From: Clostridia bacterium
Lineage (GTDB): Bacteria; Bacillota; Clostridia; Christensenellales; Aristaeellaceae
Length of the DNA stretch: 64,000 bases
Direction: 5' to 3'
Assembly: GCA_900769875.1 (NCBI GenBank)
Contig: CAAGII010000182.1
Location: forward strand, 27,018-91,017
Below the pieces are notes generated by a model, which did not search any database, had not been told where the DNA came from, and saw only the letters and a program-made list of their open reading frames with translations. The translations under genes and the position numbers were made by a program. Shown piece after piece: positions 1-8,165 of this stretch. Position 1 is the first letter of the stretch, and each line of letters opens with the position of its first letter.

Positions 1-585
1 CGCAAAAATGAGCAGCTTCATGCGCAAATGCGCGCGCTTCGGCTTCGGCACAGCGCGGTGGAGCGTGCCATCGCGTCCATTGAGCGGTACCGCAAATCGC
101 CCAGCACGGGCACCATCTCGCTGGAATACATTGATCGCCGGATGATCTGCGGGATTCCCTGCGCGGTCAACTTCTACGATACTGACCTGAGCGACTATGA
201 GGATGAGCTGCGCCGTCTTCGCGAAACGCTGACCGACGCGGGCGTACAGCAGGTGTATTCCTATGGTGTGGGTACCTCCGTCCGCCAGGCGGATTTTGAA
301 GCGGACTGCTTTGTGCCCGACAGCATCTTCATCTTTGGCGACAGGCAGCTGCAGGATGCCGGAAGCTGCACCGGCGTGCTGGACAGCGGCATGTATGCCT
401 GCATCTACCTTGATACCTATGATGACGAGGTCGCCTATGCCCGCCGCTTGCGTCAGCACTGCATTGAGCAGGGATATTCCTTTTGCGGCGATTACATCTG
501 CGAGGTCATGACGGAGTTCAATGTGTTTGACCTAAACAAGCGCAGCATGTTCATGCGCCTGCAGATCCCGGTGAAATTCCGCTGA
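1..585 (+). CDS. MerR-family transcriptional regulator, C-terminal part (5' end outside window)
   Basis: The reading frame is open from the first base to the TGA at 583-585, so the gene begins upstream of the window. The visible ~194 residues start in a charged helical stretch, like the dimerisation helix of MerR regulators. They continue into a GyrI/BmrR-like effector-binding domain, with the typical start 'YIDRRMICGIPC' around residue 45 and alternating strands thereafter. The winged-helix DNA-binding head would lie upstream. MerR proteins of this type bind small ligands in the C-terminal domain and distort DNA at promoters with long spacers. The promoter just downstream (594-624) does have a 19-bp spacer, which MerR proteins favour, so it may control the next gene. 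That link is inference. Family call fairly sure; ligand unknown. Confidence 0.7.
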   Translation, partial: RKNEQLHAQMRALRLRHSAVERAIASIERYRKSPSTGTISLEYIDRRMICGIPCAVNFYDTDLSDYEDELRRLRETLTDAGVQQVYSYGVGTSVRQADFEADCFVPDSIFIFGDRQLQDAGSCTGVLDSGMYACIYLDTYDDEVAYARRLRQHCIEQGYSFCGDYICEVMTEFNVFDLNKRSMFMRLQIPVKFR

Positions 586-593
586 TTTTCCTC

Positions 594-624
594 TTGACTC
601 TCCTTCTGCATGAGGGTTTATGAT
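594..624 (+). promoter_or_regulatory. Putative promoter with 19-bp spacer for the 710 dehydrogenase
   Basis: TTGACT at 594-599 and TATGAT at 619-624 are separated by 19 bp. This long spacer is typical of promoters activated by MerR-family proteins, and a MerR-like gene ends at 585 just upstream. A 17-bp palindrome follows at 636-652. Confidence 0.5.
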
Positions 625-635
625 ATTGTTAAGAA

Positions 636-652
636 ATGAGCAATCTGCTCAT
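636..652. promoter_or_regulatory. Palindrome ATGAGCA-N3-TGCTCAT, candidate operator or leader stem
   Basis: Perfect 7-bp arms (ATGAGCA at 636-642, TGCTCAT at 646-652) around ATC. It begins 11 bp after the putative -10 box, so it would cover the transcription start or early leader. It could be a repressor site or a small RNA hairpin; nothing here decides. Confidence 0.35.
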
Positions 653-709
653 AATGAAATGCAGAGCGGATGCGGGTCGTCTGCTCCCAATGAGAAGGAG
701 GTCTTTATC

Positions 710-1735
710 ATGGAGAAGATCAAGGTGGTTCAGTACGGCTGCGGCAAGATGGCCAAGTACATTCTGCGCTATCTGTACGAGCATGGCGCGCAGATCGTTG
801 GCGCGATCGATGTGAACCCCGAGGTAGTTGGCATGGACGTGGGCGATTTCGCGGGTCTTGGCCTCAAGACGGGCGTTGTCATTTCATCCGACGCAGACAA
901 GGTGCTGGATGAGTGCGACGCGGATGTGGCGATTGTGACCCTGTTCAGCTTCATTGGCGACATCTATCCGCATGTGGAAAAGTGCGTGGCGCGCGGCATC
1001 AACGTGATCACCACCTGCGAGGAGGCCATCTATCCGTGGACGACCGCGGCGGCGCAGATCAACAAGCTCGACGCGCTGGCCAAGGAGACCGGCTGCACCA
1101 TCACCGGCAGCGGCATGCAGGATATCTTCTGGATCAACATCGTGGGTCTGGTAGCGGGCGGCATCCATAAGCTGACCAAGATCAAGGGCGCCTACAGCTA
1201 CAATGTGGACGAGTATGGCCTTGCGCTGGCTGAGGCGCACGGCTGCGATCTGACGGCTGAGCAGTTTGAGGAGCAGATCGCTCATCCTGCCGAGTTCGAG
1301 CCCTCCTATGCGTGGAATGCTGCGGAAGCCATCTGCAACAAGCTGGGGCTGACCATCAAGTCCATTGAGCAGAAGCATGTGCCCTGCATCATCGACCATG
1401 ATATCTACTCCGCGACCCTCGGCAAGACCATCGAAGCCGGCAAGTGCATCGGCATGAGCGCGGTGGTGACCATCGAGACCATGCAGGGCATCACTGTGGA
1501 GGAGGAGACCATCGGCAAGGTGTACGGCCCTGAGGACGGCGATATGTGCGACTGGTGGCTGTCCGGCGAGCCTGACACCGAGTTCCATGTGGTCAAGCCC
1601 GCGACTGTGGAGCATACCTGCGCTACCATCGTCAACCGCATTCCGTCCCTGCTCAACGCGCCCTCCGGCTATGTGACTGCCGATCAGCTGGAGCCCGTGG
1701 CCTATCTGACCTACCCCATGGAGTATCATCTGTAA
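710..1735 (+). CDS. 2,4-diaminopentanoate dehydrogenase-like NAD(P)-dependent oxidoreductase
   Basis: 341-residue protein with an N-terminal Rossmann fold: 'VVQYGCGKMAKYI' near residue 5 is a GxGxMG-like dinucleotide motif. It resembles dihydrodipicolinate reductase and the 2,4-diaminopentanoate dehydrogenase (Ord) family of clostridial ornithine fermentation. Residues such as 'TGSGMQDIFWINI' in the middle and the long C-terminal domain fit that family. The start is the ATG at 710, because AGAAGGAGG lies just upstream at 693-701; the frame is open 90 bases further upstream without an equally good site. No other ornithine-pathway genes (aminomutase OraSE, thiolase OrtAB) are in the window, so the actual substrate is uncertain. 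A strong hairpin follows at 1744-1784. Confidence 0.6.
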   Translation: MEKIKVVQYGCGKMAKYILRYLYEHGAQIVGAIDVNPEVVGMDVGDFAGLGLKTGVVISSDADKVLDECDADVAIVTLFSFIGDIYPHVEKCVARGINVITTCEEAIYPWTTAAAQINKLDALAKETGCTITGSGMQDIFWINIVGLVAGGIHKLTKIKGAYSYNVDEYGLALAEAHGCDLTAEQFEEQIAHPAEFEPSYAWNAAEAICNKLGLTIKSIEQKHVPCIIDHDIYSATLGKTIEAGKCIGMSAVVTIETMQGITVEEETIGKVYGPEDGDMCDWWLSGEPDTEFHVVKPATVEHTCATIVNRIPSLLNAPSGYVTADQLEPVAYLTYPMEYHL

Positions 1736-1743
1736 GCATAAAG

Positions 1744-1784
1744 CGCGCCCATGCATTCCGGATCTTCCGGAGCGCATGGGCGCG
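1744..1784 (+). terminator. Strong hairpin after the dehydrogenase gene (terminator-like, poor T-tract)
   Basis: CGCGCCCATGC at 1744-1754 pairs perfectly with GCATGGGCGCG at 1774-1784. An inner TCCGGA/TCCGGA pair closes a 3-base loop. It is followed by GAGCCTTTGG rather than a real T-run, so termination may be partial or the stem may protect the 3' end. Confidence 0.5.
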
Positions 1785-1809
1785 AGCCTTTGGAAATGGA
1801 GGGGTAGCT

Positions 1810-1983
1810 GTGTGCAGGATTGAAACGCCCGAAAGCATCAGAAACGCGCTTGCCTGGTCGGATCGCGGGCAGGATGAGGATTCGCCGGAGCCCTATGAGC
1901 AGACCTACCGCGATGGCAGCATGAAGAACGAGTGCTGGCGTTCTCAGGGGGATGCGATGGAAAAGTGCTCCGGCAGACAATGA
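1810..1983 (+). CDS. Small ORF, 57 residues, unknown function
   Basis: A GTG-started ORF with GGAGGGG at 1798-1804, five bases before the start, fills the gap between the hairpin at 1784 and the converging DMT gene ending at 1990. The product is polar and acidic (CRIETPESIRNALAWSDRG... ending CSGRQ) with two tryptophans and three cysteines. It has no membrane segment or signal peptide. I do not recognise it. It could be a genuine small protein or a remnant; the ribosome site and the exact fit to the gap favour translation. Confidence 0.35.
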   Translation: MCRIETPESIRNALAWSDRGQDEDSPEPYEQTYRDGSMKNECWRSQGDAMEKCSGRQ

Positions 1984-1989
1984 ATGCCG

Positions 1990-2919
1990 TCAGGCGTCCA
2001 TGCCCTTCGTCTGCCCGACGGGAAGCTGCGCCAGCACGATGGCGCAGAACATCGCGCAGCAGCCGAGGGTTTCGCGCACAGTGAGCAGATCGCCCAGAAT
2101 CAGCCAGCCAAAGATGGCGGCGAACACGCTTTCAAGGCACATGATGAGCGATGCGACGGTGGGATTGGTATCCTTCTGCGCGACGATCTGCAGCGTGTAG
2201 CCGACCGCGCCGCTGAGCACGCCCGCGTACAGAATGGGCACGGCGCACGCGACAAGATCGCTCCACACGACTGTTTCGGTCAGCGCGGAGGCGACGCCGC
2301 ACAGCATTGCGACGACCAGAAACTGCAGACAGCTGAGCTTCACGCAATCGGTACGGCGGCTGAAGTGATCCACTGCCAGAATGTGCAGGGAGAAGCACAG
2401 CGCGCACAGCATCAGGTACAGATCGCTCATCTCGATGGTCAGCTGTTCCGTGATACACAGGAGGTACAGCCCAATCAGGCTGATGCATACCGCGAGAAAA
2501 ATGAGCGGTGTGACGCGCTGCTTGCGGAACAATCCCAGCAGCGGTACCAGCACGATGTACATGGCGGTGATGAAGCCTGCTTTTCCCGCCGATGCGCCCG
2601 CGTCAATGCCAAGCTGCTGAAAGCTGCTGCCAAGGGTGAGCATCAAACCGCACAGCAGACTGCCGGTCAGAAGGCTGCGGCGCTGCTCATGGCTCATGCG
2701 GGAGAAGGGGAGCGTTTGCCCTTGTCCGGGATGGCGAAGGCTGCGCCTGTCCATCCAGCAGATGACCGGACAAAGCGCCAGCGACGCGAGCAGCATGCGC
2801 GACGCGTTGAAGGCAAGCGGCGCGACGCTGTCCGCGGCGACCACCTGCGCCACAAAAGCGGCGCCCCAGATGGTGGCGGTCAGCAAAAGCAGCAGATTGG
2901 CACGCAGGGTTTGCTTCAT
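1990..2919 (-). CDS. EamA/DMT-superfamily membrane transporter
   Basis: 309-residue very hydrophobic protein with about ten predicted helices in two EamA repeats. The first begins 'LLLLLTATIWGAAFVAQ' near residue 8, a hallmark of the drug/metabolite transporter superfamily; the second ends with 'ESVFAAIFGWLILGD', the characteristic last-repeat motif. It likely exports a metabolite or amino acid; substrate unknown. The start at 2919 is chosen because GAGGGATCG lies just upstream. The MBL-fold gene ends 10 bp upstream on the same strand, so the two are co-transcribed. Confidence 0.8.
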   Translation of the reverse strand: MKQTLRANLLLLLTATIWGAAFVAQVVAADSVAPLAFNASRMLLASLALCPVICWMDRRSLRHPGQGQTLPFSRMSHEQRRSLLTGSLLCGLMLTLGSSFQQLGIDAGASAGKAGFITAMYIVLVPLLGLFRKQRVTPLIFLAVCISLIGLYLLCITEQLTIEMSDLYLMLCALCFSLHILAVDHFSRRTDCVKLSCLQFLVVAMLCGVASALTETVVWSDLVACAVPILYAGVLSGAVGYTLQIVAQKDTNPTVASLIMCLESVFAAIFGWLILGDLLTVRETLGCCAMFCAIVLAQLPVGQTKGMDA

Positions 2920-2929
2920 GATCGATCCC

Positions 2930-3955
2930 TCACGAATGTGATTTTGTCCAGTACAGGATGCCGTCATCCTCGTAGCGGCTGGCGTCGCCCGTATGATGCA
3001 GGTATTCCAGCATGCTGAAGGTCTTGGTGATGGTCATCTTGGCAAAGTAGAACTGTGCGTCCGAGCGGTTGTCCGGCGTCAGCCCATAGACCTGTTTGGT
3101 GACCTCCCACACGGTCTGCTTTTCGCTCGTCAGGCAGGCGAGCGTCTGCTCCAACTTGTGCTGATAGGCTGACACAATATGCTCGACGCTTGCCTGTACA
3201 TTGATGATCGGGCCTTCGTGCGCCGGGAGGAGCAGCCAGTCGCTGTAACGCGACGCGATATCGCGGATGGACGCAAAATACCGTGCCAGCAGATTTTCGT
3301 CCACATGGCTTGTGCCCACGATCGGCACGGTGTGGTTCAGCACCTGATCGGCGATGAAGAACACGCGGTGCTTTTCATCCACAAGCCCGATCTGCCCGAA
3401 GGTGTGCCCCGGAAGCGGGACGGGCGTGAAGGAGTAGTCGCCCACATCAAAGCGCTTCTCTCCAACGGGCTGATAATCGAATGCCCTGATCGACATAATC
3501 CAGATGGGCAGATCGTCCTGCAGATGGTTGTTGAAGTCAAGAAACTTGCTCAGGATCAGCGGCGCGCGCTCCTTGGTGATGCCCGTGCGGCGAAGCACCC
3601 GAAGCTGCGCGTTGTCTGCGGAATGATCCAGCCGGTAGTACAGGCAGTCGTACTGGTGGCGATCCTCCTCCGGGTTCATGTAGATGACCGCGCCGCGGCT
3701 GGCCAGCTCGTGTGCCAGCCCACAGTGATCCGCGTGCTTGTGGGTCATGACTGCGTCCAGCATGTGAACAGGCACGTCTGCTGCCCGCAGCGCATCAAGC
3801 AGCGAGGCGAGGCAGAAGGGCGTGCCGTAGCCGGAATCAATCAGCAGGCTTCTCTGGCCGGGCGCGCCCTTCACCAGATACAGCGTGACCGTGTCCGTGC
3901 TGCCGGGGCGCTCTGAAAGCGTGAATTCATACAGACCGGGCATACGCTCAAGCAT
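2930..3955 (-). CDS. MBL-fold metallo-hydrolase
   Basis: 341-residue metallo-beta-lactamase-fold protein. The zinc-binding 'MTHKHADHCG' (HxHxDH) lies near residue 70, 'PLPGHTFGQIGL' carries the next histidine near 180, and 'IADQVL' supplies the bridging aspartate. The remaining ~120 residues form a helical C-terminal domain as in large glyoxalase-II/AHL-lactonase-like hydrolases. An AAGGAGG precedes the start at 3955. It sits between a LacI-type regulator and a DMT exporter, possibly a small detoxification or export unit. Substrate cannot be read from sequence. Confidence 0.8.
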   Translation of the reverse strand: MLERMPGLYEFTLSERPGSTDTVTLYLVKGAPGQRSLLIDSGYGTPFCLASLLDALRAADVPVHMLDAVMTHKHADHCGLAHELASRGAVIYMNPEEDRHQYDCLYYRLDHSADNAQLRVLRRTGITKERAPLILSKFLDFNNHLQDDLPIWIMSIRAFDYQPVGEKRFDVGDYSFTPVPLPGHTFGQIGLVDEKHRVFFIADQVLNHTVPIVGTSHVDENLLARYFASIRDIASRYSDWLLLPAHEGPIINVQASVEHIVSAYQHKLEQTLACLTSEKQTVWEVTKQVYGLTPDNRSDAQFYFAKMTITKTFSMLEYLHHTGDASRYEDDGILYWTKSHS

Positions 3956-4000
3956 CGGAATCCTCCTTGCACGTTGGCTTGCGGCATGAGCCGGGGCATA

Positions 4001-4030
4001 GAGAAGCCCTGCCAGTGTGCGCTGGCAGGG
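4001..4030 (-). terminator. Intrinsic terminator after the LacI-type gene
   Basis: CCCTGCCAG at 4007-4015 pairs with CTGGCAGGG at 4022-4030. On the minus strand the stem is followed by CTTCTCT, a weak pyrimidine tract. It separates the regulator from the MBL-fold gene, so read-through rather than a separate strong promoter may feed the downstream pair. Confidence 0.55.
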
Positions 4031-4038
4031 AAGAAGGT

Positions 4039-5058
4039 TTACTGCTGACCGGACAGGATGCGAACGGTGTTACGCTGCACCAGCTCCACGTCCAGCTCGG
4101 TCTTGACTGTGCTGGACTTCAAATCCGGGATGACGGATACCAGTGTTCGCATGGCCGCGATGCCCAGCTCCTTGCGGTAGACGCGGATGGTGCTCAGCGG
4201 AGGATTGCATGCGAGGCACAGATCGGTATCGTCCATGCCGATGATGGAAATGTCATCCGGCACGCTTAACCCTGCTTCGCCCATGGCGCGCAGCGCGCCG
4301 ATGGCCATGATGTCGTTCCCGGCAAAGAACGCAGTGGGCAGGCTGCGCCCGGTTTCCAGCAGACGCTTCATGTCTGTATACGCGCCCTCGATGGTGGGGC
4401 GGAGCGCCCAGCAGTCCACCGCGCCCGTCAGGCCAAATTCCGCCATGGCTGCCTCATAGCCCTTGCGGCGGTAACGCATGTTGCTGAAGGGAATGCTGCT
4501 GGTCAGGTGGGCGATCTGCCTGTGCCCGGCGCGATACAGCGCCTCGGTGGCCTTAAAACCCGCCATGTAGTTGTTCATCACCACCGCATGGAACGGCTCG
4601 TGCCGGCAAAGGTTATCCAGCACCACCAGAGGAGACGCGCAGCTGCTAAAGAGTGCCAGCTCCTCCGAGCCCATCTCCGTGCCCAGCAGGATGATGCCGC
4701 CGCATTCCTCCGCGCAGAATTCACGAACCTGTTCACGCCAGTGCTTGTCCACGGCGGCGTTCACATGGCTCACGATCAGCTCCAGTTTTGCTTTCTGGCA
4801 TTCGCGCTGAATGCTCTCGATCAGCTCGCCGAAGAACTGCGTATCCATCACCACCTGACCGTGTACCTTGAATACGATCAGACGGATGTGATTGTGCTGT
4901 TCAGGCTTCTGCTTGAGTGTGTAGCCCATTTCGGAAGCGATGGCAAGTATACGCTCTGTGACCTCACGACCAACGCCGGGCTTGCCGTTCAGCGCGTTAC
5001 TGACTGTAGCTGGTGAAACATTGGCCCTGGCTGCGATATCCCGGACTCTAACTTTCAT
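4039..5058 (-). CDS. LacI-family transcriptional regulator
   Basis: 339 residues. The N-terminal LacI helix-turn-helix is clear: 'VRVRDIAARANVSPATVSNALNGKPGV' begins at residue 3, broken here only by its length. The hinge and a periplasmic-binding-protein-like sensor follow, with 'GGIILLGTE', 'NDIMAIGALRAM' and 'ISIIGMDDTDL' near the C-terminus. It is transcribed from a near-perfect consensus promoter (5126-5153), with a 12-bp palindrome in the leader that may be its own operator. A 10/12 match to that palindrome lies in the control region of the two glycan operons (13,896-13,907), so this is the best candidate regulator of the 5-38 kb locus. Effector sugar unknown. Confidence 0.88.
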   Translation of the reverse strand: MKVRVRDIAARANVSPATVSNALNGKPGVGREVTERILAIASEMGYTLKQKPEQHNHIRLIVFKVHGQVVMDTQFFGELIESIQRECQKAKLELIVSHVNAAVDKHWREQVREFCAEECGGIILLGTEMGSEELALFSSCASPLVVLDNLCRHEPFHAVVMNNYMAGFKATEALYRAGHRQIAHLTSSIPFSNMRYRRKGYEAAMAEFGLTGAVDCWALRPTIEGAYTDMKRLLETGRSLPTAFFAGNDIMAIGALRAMGEAGLSVPDDISIIGMDDTDLCLACNPPLSTIRVYRKELGIAAMRTLVSVIPDLKSSTVKTELDVELVQRNTVRILSGQQ

Positions 5059-5102
5059 AGATCAACATCCTTTTGCTCATGAGATATCGGGATCCTCGTA
5101 AG

Positions 5103-5114
5103 ATCTGATCAGAT
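5103..5114. promoter_or_regulatory. 12-bp perfect palindrome, candidate LacI-type operator
   Basis: ATCTGATCAGAT is perfectly self-complementary and lies 11 bp downstream (minus-strand sense) of the -10 box of the regulator gene, where bound repressor would block initiation. It lacks the central CG common to LacI-family operators, which lowers confidence. Confidence 0.4.
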
Positions 5115-5125
5115 GGCAAATATTT

Positions 5126-5153
5126 ATTATACTTGAAAAGCCTGCCTTGTCAA
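5126..5153 (-). promoter_or_regulatory. Consensus sigma-A promoter of the LacI-type gene
   Basis: On the minus strand TTGACA (5153-5148) and TATAAT (5131-5126) both match consensus perfectly with a 16-bp spacer. It lies just beyond the end of the BKACE gene on the same strand. Confidence 0.8.
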
Positions 5154-5184
5154 CTCCCTTTCGCAATCACCGATACGGAAGATC

Positions 5185-5994
5185 TCAAGGAGCGAAGCGG
5201 GGCTGTGTGCCAAGGATGGCGCGGGCTTCGTCCGGCGTAGCGGTTTCCAGCCCCATGGCGTGGATCAGCGAGACCAGACGCGCCACCACCTCATGGTTGT
5301 GCGTGGCATACTGTCCGGGTGCAAGATAGGCGCTGTCCTCAAAGCCGATGCGCACAACGCTTGCGCCCATGGCGATGGCTGCGGCCAGAAAGTGCCAGTT
5401 ATCGCGCCCGAAATGGGTCACGCCCCATTTCGCATCAGCAGGCACAGCGGAACGGAACGCCTGCAGACAGGTGACGTCCGGCTGCATGCCGCCCCTGTGC
5501 CCGAACACAAGGTTGTAGAAAATGGGTCTGCGGTAGGGTAAGCGCTGCGCGCTGCGCTCCACATTGTAGATCATGCCGATGTCAAACACCTCGACCTCCG
5601 GGATGATCCCGCGATCGTAGGATTGCCTCGCGCAGTAATCGATATCCGCGTCCGTATTGATGTATACCGCGCCGTTGAGATTGGTGCTTCCGCCATTGAG
5701 CGAGGAGCTTTCCACACGCCAGTAATCAAGCGGATGACAGCGCTCCTCAATGCTCATGTCGGACACGCCGCCGGTGGAGGCCTGTACCACGACGTCGGTG
5801 CGCCTGAGAATCTCCTCGAAGGTCGCAATGAAATCGGTGGTATCCGGCGTCAGTGAGCCGTCGGGCCTTCTGCAATGCAGATGACACATGCCTGCGCCAA
5901 GCTCAACGCACTTCGCCACATCCTCCGCGAGGCTGATTTTGTCAATCGGCGTGCCGGAGCAAACCGGCGCGAGCGAAATGATCACCTTCTGCAT
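5185..5994 (-). CDS. BKACE-family beta-keto acid cleavage enzyme (DUF849)
   Basis: 269-residue TIM-barrel protein of the 3-keto-5-aminohexanoate cleavage enzyme (Kce) family. These zinc enzymes transfer the acyl part of a beta-keto acid to CoA from acetyl-CoA, releasing acetoacetate. Seen here: the zinc pair in 'MCHLHCRRPDG' near residue 40, 'QASTGG' near 80, and 'VVRIGFEDSAYL' near 235 supplying the third ligand. Start at 5994, with AAGGAAGG upstream; the frame is open further upstream but overlaps the previous gene. It is the last gene of the leftward operon, after an acid-sugar kinase and an SGNH esterase, an unusual setting for BKACE. The substrate is unknown; a beta-keto acid derived from a sugar acid is a reasonable guess. 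Confidence 0.8.
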   Translation of the reverse strand: MQKVIISLAPVCSGTPIDKISLAEDVAKCVELGAGMCHLHCRRPDGSLTPDTTDFIATFEEILRRTDVVVQASTGGVSDMSIEERCHPLDYWRVESSSLNGGSTNLNGAVYINTDADIDYCARQSYDRGIIPEVEVFDIGMIYNVERSAQRLPYRRPIFYNLVFGHRGGMQPDVTCLQAFRSAVPADAKWGVTHFGRDNWHFLAAAIAMGASVVRIGFEDSAYLAPGQYATHNHEVVARLVSLIHAMGLETATPDEARAILGTQPRFAP

Positions 5995-6017
5995 GAGTAT
6001 CCTTCCTTTCTGATGGT

Positions 6018-6686
6018 TCAATGCAGGTTCAGATGCGGCACGACCTGCTCCATCCACGCCTCCGCGATCACCTGATGACCGCAAACGGTGGGATGCACGC
6101 CGTCCCAGCACCAGTACGCGGGACCGGTATGGGCGGACAGGCGCTCGAAGCGCTCCTGCAGCGGTACATATACCGCGTGGTAGTCCCCTGCCGCGCGCTC
6201 CACCTCACGCTGGAGCGGACGCAGCAGGCTGATCCATGCTTCGTAGTCCTTTTCGCGCGCGCCGACAGGCATCACAAAGGGCTCCATCAGCACAAGCAGC
6301 GTCTGCGGATTGATGGCAAGCATCTCATCAAGCAGCATGCGGTAGATGCGGGCATAGCGCGCCGGATCAGAGCCTGACTGCTCCCAGATGGTGCTGCCCA
6401 CATCGTTGATGCCGACCAGCAAGCTGAGCACGTCGGGACGCAGGTTCAGCGTGTCCTCCTTCCAGCGGCCGTACAGATCAGCCACCCTGTTGCCGGAAAT
6501 GCCGCGATTGACAAACCTCAGCCCGCTCTGCGGATACTGCGCTCCCAGACGGGCATTGACGATGAACGCGTACCCATGCCCCATCTGGTGGTTGAGATCC
6601 CACTCGTTTTCCTTGCCGCGCAGGCGCTTGCCATCGGTGATGGAATCGCCCTGAAACAGGATCAGCGTTTCTTTTGCTTCAGCCAT
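6018..6686 (-). CDS. SGNH/GDSL-type esterase, probable carbohydrate acetylesterase
   Basis: 222 residues with all four SGNH blocks: 'FQGDSITDG' with the nucleophilic serine near residue 14, 'NRGISGNRV' with the oxyanion glycine near 60, 'LVGINDVGS' with the asparagine near 90, and 'CWDGVHPT' with the Asp/His pair near 195. There is no signal peptide, so it acts in the cytoplasm. This arrangement is common to rhamnogalacturonan and xylan acetylesterases that deacetylate imported oligosaccharides, fitting the surrounding glycosidases. It is 11 bp downstream of the kinase gene and 23 bp upstream of the BKACE gene. Family sure; substrate inferred from context. Confidence 0.85.
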   Translation of the reverse strand: MAEAKETLILFQGDSITDGKRLRGKENEWDLNHQMGHGYAFIVNARLGAQYPQSGLRFVNRGISGNRVADLYGRWKEDTLNLRPDVLSLLVGINDVGSTIWEQSGSDPARYARIYRMLLDEMLAINPQTLLVLMEPFVMPVGAREKDYEAWISLLRPLQREVERAAGDYHAVYVPLQERFERLSAHTGPAYWCWDGVHPTVCGHQVIAEAWMEQVVPHLNLH

Positions 6687-6697
6687 AGCCGCCTCCG

Positions 6698-8149
6698 TCA
6701 GGATAGGGTATCGACAATGGCGCGCAGGGTGTCCGCCGTGCCGACATTGCCGGGGAAAATGATGTAGCTAAGCCCGGGGAAAAGACTCTCTTCGCCGGTT
6801 TTCCACACGGGTACGCCGGGCTGTGCCTGCCCCATGACGCGGGCGCGGGACACACGGAGCGCTTTGACGCCCACGTCACTGGAGGTGATGCCGCCCTTTG
6901 CGATCAGGAAGCGAGGGCGAATGTGCAGCGAGGAAACCACTGCCGTCAATGCGTCCGATATGCGCACAGAGATGGAAAGCAGCTCCTCCGCGCTCGCGCC
7001 CTCGGGCGCAACGAGCGTGCGGCTGGTATACACAACGGCTGTGCTGCCGCGCTGTATGGCTTCCTCCGTGAGGGCGGCACAGCGGCGCGTTTCGCTTTTC
7101 AGACCGTTTGACTCCTGCCACGCGCCGGTGCGGAATTCAATCCATTCCAGCCTCGCTGCTGACTGCCGCAGCCTGCTTAGCTGCTCGGTGGTCTTTTTGA
7201 CATGCGAACCGACAATGACCAGTCCGCCCAGCGAAGCATCGCCGCTGGAAAGCTCACCACGCGAGAGCAGTGTTCGATCGCTGATATGCCCGAGCACCTT
7301 CGGCACCGCGGCGGCGCTGCGGATCAGATAGCGCCTGCCCTGCGCCATCAGGCGGAGCAGCACGGTGGCCATCACCATCACATCGCTCTCCTCCAGCGCG
7401 TCGGACACGATGTAGCGGAAGCCCTCAGCGGATGCGATGCGCTGCACCAGCTGATCAAGCTGCAGACTGCGCAGCTCGCGGAGCGTGACGACAAGCACAT
7501 CACCGGCGGCGATACGGCCGCCGCTTTTTTCTTCCAGATAGCCCGGCAGGTCGGAATGCGCATATCCGAAGGTTTTGTCGCGAGCGAACTCGGTCTGGGC
7601 GGCTGGCACAAGCTCGTCGCCCTCGCGCACATAGTGTACGCCGTCAAGCGTAAAGCGTCCGCCCTCCCGGAAGAAGGGACAGAACCACTCGCCGTCAAAC
7701 GCAGTGCCGCGCTCCTCAAGTGCCGTGCGCAGCACCTCGGTTTCCAGCGGATAGTGTCCGCGCAGCGTGGAATCGCCGCGCGAAACCAGCACAAAGCGCT
7801 GTCCCGACGCCTTCTCTGCTCCGGCGGCGTTCAGGGCGATCTCCCGGTGCGCTTCGCATGTGCGCTCCGATGAGAAGCTGCGCGAATTGGTCAGCACAAA
7901 GCACAGCCGATCGTCACTTTCAAAGAAGCGCTGCAGCGTCTCCTTTTGCCAGTCGGTGACCACATCCACGTCATGAACGGTCTGAATACCGGTGGGGTCG
8001 TCATCCAACACCAACACCTTTTCGTCAAAGGAACGGTACGCTTCCTCAAACAGTGCTTGAACAGCCCTCTGCGCGTCGGGTACTGCCCAGAAACGTCTGC
8101 ATGTGTCAAAGGTCTCATCCGCGTTCAGGCGCGGCAGCTGCTTTAGCAT
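6698..8149 (-). CDS. Four-carbon acid sugar kinase family protein (DUF1537, OtnK/OiaK type)
   Basis: 483 residues. The N-terminal substrate domain begins with 'VLVLDDDPTGIQTVHD' near residue 45 and 'VSRGDSTLRGHY' near 120; the C-terminal nucleotide domain shows 'IAKGGITSSDVG' near 420 and 'IIFPGNVGTADTL' near 467. All are signatures of the family whose members phosphorylate D-threonate, D-erythronate or 3-oxoisoapionate (OiaK). The usual partners (PdxA2-like or OtnC decarboxylase, OtnI, a sugar-acid dehydrogenase) are not adjacent; BKACE and a racemase-like protein are. OiaK belongs to apionate catabolism, which is suggestive beside an apiosidase-like gene in the same locus, but substrate assignment is inference. 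Confidence 0.85.
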   Translation of the reverse strand: MLKQLPRLNADETFDTCRRFWAVPDAQRAVQALFEEAYRSFDEKVLVLDDDPTGIQTVHDVDVVTDWQKETLQRFFESDDRLCFVLTNSRSFSSERTCEAHREIALNAAGAEKASGQRFVLVSRGDSTLRGHYPLETEVLRTALEERGTAFDGEWFCPFFREGGRFTLDGVHYVREGDELVPAAQTEFARDKTFGYAHSDLPGYLEEKSGGRIAAGDVLVVTLRELRSLQLDQLVQRIASAEGFRYIVSDALEESDVMVMATVLLRLMAQGRRYLIRSAAAVPKVLGHISDRTLLSRGELSSGDASLGGLVIVGSHVKKTTEQLSRLRQSAARLEWIEFRTGAWQESNGLKSETRRCAALTEEAIQRGSTAVVYTSRTLVAPEGASAEELLSISVRISDALTAVVSSLHIRPRFLIAKGGITSSDVGVKALRVSRARVMGQAQPGVPVWKTGEESLFPGLSYIIFPGNVGTADTLRAIVDTLS

Positions 8150-8165
8150 GCGTAGAACCTCCTTG

